Assembly: GCF_016862195.1 (NCBI RefSeq)
Contig: NZ_BOMM01000068.1
Location: 1-38,925, forward strand
DNA: 38,925 nucleotides
Origin: Paractinoplanes ferrugineus
Lineage (GTDB): Bacteria; Actinomycetota; Actinomycetes; Mycobacteriales; Micromonosporaceae
Direction of reading: 5' to 3'
Shown here: one piece after another, positions 33,491 to 38,925 of the stretch
Layout of the letters: each line of letters starts with the position of its first letter
Numbering within the stretch: position 1 is the stretch's first letter
Notes under the pieces: model-generated
Told to the model about the DNA's origin: nothing
Databases searched by the model: none
What the model saw: the letters and a program-made list of their open reading frames with translations, nothing else
Position numbers and translations under genes: made by a program

Positions 33491-34213
33491 GTGAGCAAGT
33501 CCCTGGTCGTGGTGGTACCCGACGCCGACGTGCTGGCCGCGACCGTCGCGTCCCGGCTGATCGCGAAGATCGTCGACGCGCAGGCCGACCGCGGCACGGC
33601 GAGCGTCGTCCTGACCGGCGGCCGGATCGCCAAGAAGGTCCTGGAGACCGTCAAGGACGCACCGGAGGCGGCCGCGATCGACTGGTCGCAGGTCGACCTG
33701 TGGTGGGGGGACGAGCGGTTCCTGCCGGCCGGTGACGCCGAACGCAACGAGACCCAGGCCCGCGCGGCGCTGCTCGACGCGCTACCGCTCGACCCGGCCA
33801 AGGTGCACGCCATGCCGGCCGACGGGGGCCAGACGCCGGAGGCCGCGGCGGCGGCGTACGCCGCCGAGCTCGGCGACCCGCTGCCCCCGTTCGACGTGCT
33901 GATGCTGGGCGTCGGCGAGGACGGCCACGTGGCGTCGCTCTTCCCGGACCACCCGGTGCTGAACGAGACCGGTACGACGGCGGCCGTGCACAACAGCCCG
34001 AAGCCGCCGCCGAACCGGGTCACGCTGACCATGTCGACGATCCGGACCGCCGACGAGGTGTGGCTGATCGCCGCCGGTCCCGACAAGACCACGTCGGTGG
34101 GTGCCGCCCTGAACGGCGACAAGAGCAGGCCCGCCGCCCACGCGACCGGTGTCAGCCGCACCTACTGGCTGCTCGACCGGGCCGCCGCGGCGGACGTGAC
34201 GACCCGCCGATAG
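33491..34213 (+). CDS. pgl: 6-phosphogluconolactonase
   Basis: A 240-residue DevB/Pgl-type lactonase that hydrolyses 6-phosphogluconolactone, the product of Zwf. Landmarks are SVVLTGG near the N-terminus, LWWGDERFLPAGDAERNE, the core MLGVGEDGHVASLFPDH and the C-terminal GPDKTTSVGAAL. The GTG start at 33491 has AGGAGG 5 nt upstream, an excellent ribosome site. The gene lies 20 nt after the opcA hairpin. Its stop at 34213 directly abuts the opposite-strand stop of rbpA. Confidence 0.95.
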   Translation: MSKSLVVVVPDADVLAATVASRLIAKIVDAQADRGTASVVLTGGRIAKKVLETVKDAPEAAAIDWSQVDLWWGDERFLPAGDAERNETQARAALLDALPLDPAKVHAMPADGGQTPEAAAAAYAAELGDPLPPFDVLMLGVGEDGHVASLFPDHPVLNETGTTAAVHNSPKPPPNRVTLTMSTIRTADEVWLIAAGPDKTTSVGAALNGDKSRPAAHATGVSRTYWLLDRAAAADVTTRR

Positions 34214-34555
34214 TTACTCGCCGCGGCGCTGGCGCACCTTGGCCAGCGCCTCGGCGAGAATCTTGGCGCCGTCCTCGTCGCTGCGGCGTTCCTTGACGTA
34301 CGCGAGATGCGACTTGTAGGGCTCGGCGCGGAGCCGCCCCGGCGGGTTCTCCCCGTCGAGGCCCGCCGGCTGGCCGCACCGCGGGCAGTCCCACGTGTCG
34401 GGGGCGGGGGCCTCGGCGGAGAACTTGATCTGGCTGGCGTGGCCGGCCGCGCAGAAGTAGGTAACCTCCCGGCGCGGGGCGGGCTCGCTGCGTTCGTCGG
34501 GTCGCATGGGGCTGGACCCGACACGACTTCCGCGGATCGCACTGCCACTGGACAC
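34214..34555 (-). CDS. rbpA: RNA polymerase-binding protein RbpA
   Basis: A 113-residue actinobacterial RbpA, which binds the sigma factor and RNA polymerase near the -10 element and stabilises open complexes. The N-terminal tail has AIRGSRVG, and the core has zinc-type ligands C35, H39, C57 and C60 (FCAAGH...WDCPRC). The C-terminal sigma-interacting part includes SHLAYVKERRSDEDGAKIL. GTG 34555 is preferred because GGAGTGA lies 5 nt upstream; GTG 34564 is an alternative. Transcription must start in the 50-60 nt between the secG terminator and the gene. It stands alone and is convergent with pgl. Confidence 0.9.
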   Translation of the reverse strand: MSSGSAIRGSRVGSSPMRPDERSEPAPRREVTYFCAAGHASQIKFSAEAPAPDTWDCPRCGQPAGLDGENPPGRLRAEPYKSHLAYVKERRSDEDGAKILAEALAKVRQRRGE

Positions 34556-34614
34556 GGACGTCACTCCGTTCTCGAGGGCGTTGTGAAAAGTCTGAAATAT
34601 GGCGGTAAAAACAC

Positions 34615-34641
34615 CGCGCGCCCGGGAGCACCGGACGCGCG
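34615..34641 (-). terminator. Rho-independent terminator of the gap operon
   Basis: Two CGCGCG arms (34615-34620 and 34636-34641) enclose CCGG/CCGG, a C-A mismatch and a GAGCA loop. On the minus strand the stem is followed, after 3 nt, by TTTTT. It sits just after the secG stop and before rbpA. Of the hairpins found it is the only one followed closely by a U-tract. Confidence 0.75.
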
Positions 34642-34667
34642 ACGGATTCTACGACTAAAGGTGACGG

Positions 34668-34925
34668 TCAGCTAGCAGGCAGGGCCAGGCGCAGCCACAG
34701 CCCGAGACCGACGATGCAGGCGAACCAGACGATACCCACGAGAACGGTGTAGCGGTCGAGGTTCTTCTCCGCCACCGAGGAACCGGCGAGGCTGGAGCTG
34801 ACGCCACCGCCGAACATGCTCGACATGCCGCCGCCCTTGCCGCGGTGCAGCAGGATCAGCAGGGTCAGCACAAGGCTGGTGAGCACCAGCAACACGATCA
34901 TCGTGTACGCGAACCACATCGGCAT
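34668..34925 (-). CDS. secG: Preprotein translocase subunit SecG
   Basis: An 85-residue SecG, the small accessory subunit of the SecYEG channel. Helix 1 spans about 5-26 (MWFAYTMIVLLVLTSLVLTL) and helix 2 about 60-82; the loop between them has the typical LLHRGKGGGMSSMFGGG. The start is ATG 34925, with GAGGA about 12 nt upstream; ATG 34919 is close by and possible. It is the last gene of gap-pgk-tpiA-secG, 94 nt after tpiA, and ends at the U-tract terminator. Confidence 0.93.
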   Translation of the reverse strand: MPMWFAYTMIVLLVLTSLVLTLLILLHRGKGGGMSSMFGGGVSSSLAGSSVAEKNLDRYTVLVGIVWFACIVGLGLWLRLALPAS

Positions 34926-35019
34926 GATCGGGTCATTCCTCTCGAAGGACAGACAGCGCCCCAAACAATAGCCGGTGCCCGGCCGCCGATCGCGACCGGG
35001 CACCGTCAGTTCCGGACCC

Positions 35020-35814
35020 TCAGCGGGCCACGTGCTCCTTGAAGCGCACGATGGAGGTGAATTCCTCCGCCTCCAGCGAAGCGCCGCCCACCAGCACACC
35101 GTCGACGTCCGGCTGCGCCATGATCGAGGCGATGTTGGCGGCCTTGACCGAACCGCCGTACTGGATGCGCACGGCCTCGCCGATCTCGGCGCCGTACTTC
35201 TCGCTGATCGCGGCACGCAGGGCCTTGCAGACCTCCTGCGCGTCGTCCGGGGTGGCGGTCTTGCCGGTGCCGATCGCCCAGACCGGCTCGTACGCCACGA
35301 CGACCTGCTTGACCTGCTCGGGCTTGAGCCCGGTCAGGCCGGCCAGCACCTGGTTGGTGCAGTGCTGGACGTGGGTGCCCTCCTCGCGGGTCACCAGGCC
35401 CTCACCGACGCAGAGGATCGGCGTGATCTCGTTCGCGAAGGCCGCCTTCACCTTCGCGTTGACCAGCGTGTCGTCCTCGTCATGGTATTCGCGGCGCTCG
35501 GAGTGACCGGCCAGCACGTAGGAGACGCCCAGCTTCGACAGCATCGAACCGGAGATCTCCCCGGTGTAGGCGCCCTTGACGTGCTGGGAGATGTCCTGCG
35601 CGCCGTAGCCGAGCTGCAGCTTGTCGCCCTCGATCGCCGTCTGCACACTGCGCAGGTCGGTGAACGGCGGCAGCACGACGACCTCGACCTCGGTCAGCTG
35701 CTTCTCGTTGAGGCCCGCGGCCAGTTTCTGCACCAGGAGAATCGCCTCGAAGTGGTTGAGGTTCATCTTCCAGTTACCGGCCACGATCGGGCGCCGGGGG
35801 GTCGGCTCGGTCAT
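35020..35814 (-). CDS. tpiA: Triosephosphate isomerase
   Basis: A 264-residue TIM enzyme converting dihydroxyacetone phosphate and glyceraldehyde 3-phosphate. Catalytic residues are K16 in GNWKMN, H104 in AGHSERR and E176 in VVAYEPVWAIGTG, with YGGSVK near the phosphate site. ATG 35814 lies one base after the pgk TGA, with GGAG in the pgk 3' end. An in-frame extension into pgk was rejected. Confidence 0.97.
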   Translation of the reverse strand: MTEPTPRRPIVAGNWKMNLNHFEAILLVQKLAAGLNEKQLTEVEVVVLPPFTDLRSVQTAIEGDKLQLGYGAQDISQHVKGAYTGEISGSMLSKLGVSYVLAGHSERREYHDEDDTLVNAKVKAAFANEITPILCVGEGLVTREEGTHVQHCTNQVLAGLTGLKPEQVKQVVVAYEPVWAIGTGKTATPDDAQEVCKALRAAISEKYGAEIGEAVRIQYGGSVKAANIASIMAQPDVDGVLVGGASLEAEEFTSIVRFKEHVAR

Positions 35815-35815
35815 G

Positions 35816-37012
35816 TCACTTCTCCAGGGCTTCGACGCCGGGCAGCTTCTTGCCCTCGAGGTATTCCAGCGAGGCGCCACCACCGGTGGAGATGTGCCCG
35901 AACGCGGTTTCGTCGAGGCCGAGGGTACGCACGGCCGCGGCCGAGTCGCCCCCGCCGACCACGGAGAACCCGTCGATCTTGGTGATGGCCTCGGCGACGC
36001 CCCGGGTGCCGGCCGCGAACGGCGCGAGCTCGAAGACGCCCATCGGGCCGTTCCAGAAGACGGTCCGCGCGGACGAGACGGCGTCGGCGAACAGCGCGAC
36101 CGACTTCGGCCCGATGTCCAGACCGAGCCGGTCGGCCGGGATGTCCGAGATGTCGACGACGTCGTGCGCGGCGTCGGCCGAGAACTCGGCGGCGGCCACG
36201 ACGTCGACCGGCAGCACGATCCGGCCGTCGGCCGCGGCGAGCAGGTCGGCGCAGGTGGAGATCATCTCTTCCTCGAGAAGAGACTTGCCGACCTCGTGGC
36301 CCTGAGCCTTCAGGAACGTGAAGCACATGCCGCCGCCGACGAGCAGCTTGTCGACCTTCGGCAGCAGCGCCTTGATCACGGCGAGCTTGTCGGAGACCTT
36401 CGAGCCGCCGAGCACGACCACGTAGGGCTGCTCCGGGCTCTCGGACACCTTCCGCAGCACCTCGACCTCGCGCAGGACGAGCCCGCCCGCGTAGTGCGGG
36501 AGGATCGCCGGCACGTCGTAGACCGAGGCGTGCTTGCGGTGCACGGCACCGAACGCGTCATCCACGTAGAAGTCGGCGTAGGCCGCCAACTCGGCGGCGA
36601 AAGCCGCCCGCGCCGCGTCGTCCTTGGCCGTCTCGCCCTCGTTGAAACGCAGGTTCTCCAGCAGGAGCACCTGGCCGTCCTGGAGAGCTTCGACGGCGGC
36701 GGTCGCGGCGGGCCCGACCGTGTCCGAGGCGAAGACGACGTCCGAGCCCAGGAGCTCCGACAGGCGGGTGGCCACGGGGGCGAGCGTGTACTTCGGGTCC
36801 GGCGCGCCCTTCGGCCGGCCGAGGTGCGACATCACGATGACGCGGGCACCCGCGTCACGGAGCGCCACCAGGGTCGGCAGCACCGCGCGGGCGCGGCCGT
36901 CGTCACTGATGACACCGGGGTGGGCCTTGTCGAACGGGACGTTCAGGTCGGCGCGCACGAGCACGCGCCGACCCGAGACACCCTCGCCGAGCAGGTCGTC
37001 GAGAGTCTTCAT
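35816..37012 (-). CDS. pgk: Phosphoglycerate kinase
   Basis: A 398-residue kinase forming ATP from 1,3-bisphosphoglycerate. It opens MKTLDDLLGEGVSGRRVLVRADLNVP, has VIVMSHLGRPKG, and ends with the nucleotide-binding GGGDSAAAV and STGGGASLEYLEGKKLPGV. Length is normal. ATG 37012 is 6 nt after the gap TGA and has no clear ribosome site, so coupling to gap translation is likely. It sits between gap and tpiA, as usual. Confidence 0.97.
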   Translation of the reverse strand: MKTLDDLLGEGVSGRRVLVRADLNVPFDKAHPGVISDDGRARAVLPTLVALRDAGARVIVMSHLGRPKGAPDPKYTLAPVATRLSELLGSDVVFASDTVGPAATAAVEALQDGQVLLLENLRFNEGETAKDDAARAAFAAELAAYADFYVDDAFGAVHRKHASVYDVPAILPHYAGGLVLREVEVLRKVSESPEQPYVVVLGGSKVSDKLAVIKALLPKVDKLLVGGGMCFTFLKAQGHEVGKSLLEEEMISTCADLLAAADGRIVLPVDVVAAAEFSADAAHDVVDISDIPADRLGLDIGPKSVALFADAVSSARTVFWNGPMGVFELAPFAAGTRGVAEAITKIDGFSVVGGGDSAAAVRTLGLDETAFGHISTGGGASLEYLEGKKLPGVEALEK

Positions 37013-37018
37013 GAAACG

Positions 37019-38014
37019 TCAGCCGACCAGCTTGACCAGGTCGACGAGGCGGTTCGAGTAGCCCCACTCGTTGTCGTACCAGCCGACGACCTTGACCTGG
37101 TTGCCGATCACCTTGGTGAGGCCGGCGTCGAAGATGCAGGAGGCCGGGTCGGTGACGATGTCCGAGGACACGATCGGGTCCTCGGTGTAGACCAGGATGC
37201 CCTTGAGCGGGCCGTCCGCGGCCGCCTTGATCGCGGCGTTGACCTCGTCGACCGAGGTGTCCTTGCTCGCGGTGAAGGTCAGGTCGGTGGCCGAACCGGT
37301 CGGGATCGGCACCCGCAGCGCGAAGCCGTCCAGCTTGCCCTTGAGCTCCGGCAGCACCAGGCTGACGGCCTTGGCGGCGCCGGTCGAGGTCGGCACGATG
37401 TTCAGGGCGGCGGCGCGGGCGCGACGCAGGTCCTTGTGCGGGCCGTCCTGCAGGTTCTGGTCCTGCGTGTAGGCGTGGATCGTGGTCATCAGGCCACGCT
37501 CGATGCCGATCGTGTCGTTGAGCACCTTGGCCATCGGCGCCAGGCAGTTGGTGGTGCAGGACGCGTTCGAGATGATCGTGTGCTTGGCGGCGTCGTACAG
37601 ACCGTCGTTCACGCCCATCACGATCGTGATGTCCTCGTTCTTGGCCGGCGCCGAGATGATGACCTTCTTGGCCCCGTTGTCGACGTGGGCCTTGGCCTTG
37701 GTCGCGTCGGTGAAGAAGCCGGTCGACTCGATGACGACGTCGGCGCCCAGGTCACCCCAGTGCAGGTTGGCCGGGTCACGCTCGGCGAACGCCTTGAAGG
37801 TCTTGCCCGCGACGGTGATCTCGTCGGCGGTGGCCTTCACCTCGTGCGGCAGGCGGCCCAGGATGCTGTCGTACTTGAGCAGGTGAGCCAGCGTCGCGTT
37901 GTCGGTGAGGTCGTTGACGCCGACGATCTCGATGTCCGCGCCGGAAGCCTGAACGGCCCGGAAGAAGTTACGTCCGATACGGCCGAAGCCGTTGATGCCA
38001 ACCCGGATGGTCAC
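37019..38014 (-). CDS. gap: Glyceraldehyde-3-phosphate dehydrogenase
   Basis: A 331-residue type I GAPDH. The NAD-binding motif GINGFGRIGR is at 7-16, the catalytic cysteine is C153 in SNASCTTNC, and the assisting histidine is H180 in TTIHAYT; WYDNEWGYSNRLVDLV closes the protein. GTG 38014 has GAGGAG 9 nt upstream. It is the first gene of the glycolytic operon. whiA, which often lies upstream of gap in actinobacteria, was not found in the remaining 0.9 kb. Confidence 0.97.
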   Translation of the reverse strand: MTIRVGINGFGRIGRNFFRAVQASGADIEIVGVNDLTDNATLAHLLKYDSILGRLPHEVKATADEITVAGKTFKAFAERDPANLHWGDLGADVVIESTGFFTDATKAKAHVDNGAKKVIISAPAKNEDITIVMGVNDGLYDAAKHTIISNASCTTNCLAPMAKVLNDTIGIERGLMTTIHAYTQDQNLQDGPHKDLRRARAAALNIVPTSTGAAKAVSLVLPELKGKLDGFALRVPIPTGSATDLTFTASKDTSVDEVNAAIKAAADGPLKGILVYTEDPIVSSDIVTDPASCIFDAGLTKVIGNQVKVVGWYDNEWGYSNRLVDLVKLVG

Positions 38015-38635
38015 AGGTGGATCTCCTCGTTTCGGTCCGCCGGGTTTCGTCGACCGGCGGAGGGTTTCTGCACGCCGAAATGCTTGGGCACATGGCGTAG
38101 GGCGTCCAGCCGCCGCGCTCCCCCAAAAAGGCGGCCCCTGTGAGGAGCGCCGCAGCGAACTGGCGGCGTCACAGCGCGGTCGGCCGAGCTGCCGGCACCG
38201 TCGCCGTCAACATCGACCCTATCCGAGCCGTCCGACGCAGGAGAGGCCGGGTGGGTTACCTAACCGTGACTAAGGTCCCGAGCCCAAACTTCATCAGAAC
38301 CCCCATAAAAGTACGAGTTATGGCAGGTCCCGTGTCACCCCCGCGACCTCCGCGCCCCTCCAGCCCCCAGCGCGCCTCTCGCGCGCGGCGTAACGCAGCG
38401 CGATCACCCCGAGACCCACCCCGCCCCACCCCGTCCACCTCCTGCCGTCGCCCCATGCCACCACCCGCTGCCCGCTGCCGCGGCTCCCCCGCCGGCGACA
38501 CCCCGCCACCCGGCCGACTCCCCCGCTCGCCGAGCGCCGCACCCCTAAGCCGCAGCCCCGCCCCACGCGCGGAAACCGACGTGGATGCGCCTCGGGAGAA
38601 CCGGATCGGCCACGCCTGACCGGCCAGCCGAGTTG
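38015..38635. other. gap upstream region, then C-rich non-coding stretch
   Basis: From 38015 to about 38330 this should hold the gap promoter and leader; the AT-richer part at 38250-38325 is the likeliest promoter area but no clear -10/-35 pair could be chosen. An inverted GGTTA/TAACC pair lies near 38253-38264. From about 38338 to 38570 the plus strand is strongly C-rich and no gene is seen; the long minus-strand frame there has low-complexity Arg/Gly-rich translation. Confidence 0.5.
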
Positions 38636-38766
38636 TCCCGCAGGCGGAACCAGCCTGTCCCGCAGGCGGAACCAGCCTGTCCTGCAGGCGGAACCGGCGC
38701 GCCCCGCAGACCGAGGCCCTACGCCCCGCAGACCGAGGCCGCACGCCCCCAGACCAAGGCCGCACG
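38636..38766. repeat. 22-bp tandem repeat array, six copies
   Basis: Five 22-nt units start at 38636, 38658, 38680, 38702 and 38724, and a 21-nt unit at 38746. Units 1 and 2 are identical; units 1-3 share CAGGCGGAACC, and units 4-6 share the related CAGACCGAGGCC form. Since 22 is not a multiple of 3, the array is unlikely to be coding. Confidence 0.85.
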
Positions 38767-38925
38767 CCCCACGGGAAGGACCCAGCACGGTCAACAGGCC
38801 GACGCGGCACGGCCCGGGGACCAGACGCGGCACGACCCACAGGCGGACCAGGCCCCGGGATAGAGGACGGAGACGGCACGGCCCACGAGTGGAAGCAACC
38901 GCGCGCCCACAGGAGGAACCGGCGT
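38767..38925. other. Window edge with degenerate repeat copies, no gene seen
   Basis: Fragments such as CCCACAGGCGGACCAGGCC and, at the very end, CCCACAGGAGGAACCGGCG look like diverged copies of the adjacent 22-bp unit. No coding region is recognised. Confidence 0.4.

Noticed and set aside
35621..38143. Long plus-strand open frame opposite tpiA, pgk and gap
   Set aside because: It covers three unmistakable glycolytic genes on the other strand and translates to repetitive Val/Gly/Asp-rich sequence.
38636..38766. CRISPR array
   Set aside because: The units are contiguous with no unique spacers, and no cas genes are present.
38256..38879. Minus-strand frame upstream of gap as a possible gene
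   Set aside because: It crosses a 22-bp tandem repeat array and C-rich low-complexity DNA, has no domain, and the repeat period is not a multiple of 3.
38015..38925. whiA, expected upstream of gap in many actinobacteria
   Set aside because: No WhiA-like protein is encoded in the remaining sequence; it may lie beyond the window.

Overview
The window is high-GC actinobacterial chromosome, most likely from the Micromonosporaceae (Actinoplanes-like). The evidence is strong GC bias with GTG/TTG starts, an actinobacterial sufR-sufB-sufD-Rieske-sufC-sufS-sufU-sufT operon, the gap-pgk-tpiA-secG / rbpA / pgl-opcA-zwf-tal-tkt / ctaB neighbourhood seen across Actinobacteria, a mycothiol-type MDMPI-domain protein, OpcA and RbpA. 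The family-level assignment is inference. No rRNA, tRNA, CRISPR array, transposase or integrase was seen.

Layout. (1) 160-5243, minus strand: an ABC exporter half-transporter, then a crotonase-fold protein, a small HTH protein and an ABC-F ATPase; the last three resemble the echA12/Rv1473/Rv1473A neighbourhood of mycobacteria. (2) 5485-8452: a membrane-anchored zinc metallopeptidase, an acVLRF1-type peptidyl-tRNA hydrolase, an AlkD-like DNA glycosylase, a LysE-family exporter and a tiny ORF coupled to it. (3) 8499-14650, the most accessory-looking part: a 1142-residue NACHT-type STAND NTPase (candidate anti-phage protein), a histidine phosphatase, an MDMPI-domain protein, and a compact two-gene cassette that looks like a CdiA-CT RNase A-like toxin domain followed by a small helical candidate immunity protein. 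(4) 14696-21380: the SUF Fe-S cluster assembly operon on the minus strand, headed by its SufR regulator, with nearly every junction overlapping by 1-4 nt. (5) 21504-27222: heme A synthase (cox15/ctaA), a PadR regulator plus a TIM-barrel glycosidase-like protein, a long non-coding G-rich spacer with two inverted DnaA-box-like sequences, an ATP-grasp ligase, a 97-residue conserved protein, and heme O synthase (ctaB). (6) 27476-34213, plus strand: pentose-phosphate genes tkt, tal, zwf, opcA, pgl, with strong hairpins after tal and after opcA. (7) 34214-38014, minus strand: rbpA, then the glycolytic operon gap-pgk-tpiA-secG ending in a hairpin with a U-tract. (8) 38015-38925: gap upstream region, a C-rich non-coding stretch and a 22-bp tandem repeat array.

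How the genes work together: heme O synthase and heme A synthase supply the aa3 oxidase; SUF supplies Fe-S clusters; zwf/opcA/pgl/tkt/tal supply NADPH and pentoses and feed gap/pgk/tpiA. A recurring regulatory feature is a TANNNT-like -10 hexamer placed exactly 7 nt before a start codon, seen at eight genes, which argues for leaderless transcripts and was used here to choose several starts. The most interesting items are the toxin/immunity-like cassette, the NACHT protein with its downstream small ORF, the palindromic PadR operator candidate, and a perfect 12-bp hairpin inside the 5' coding end of the ATP-grasp gene.
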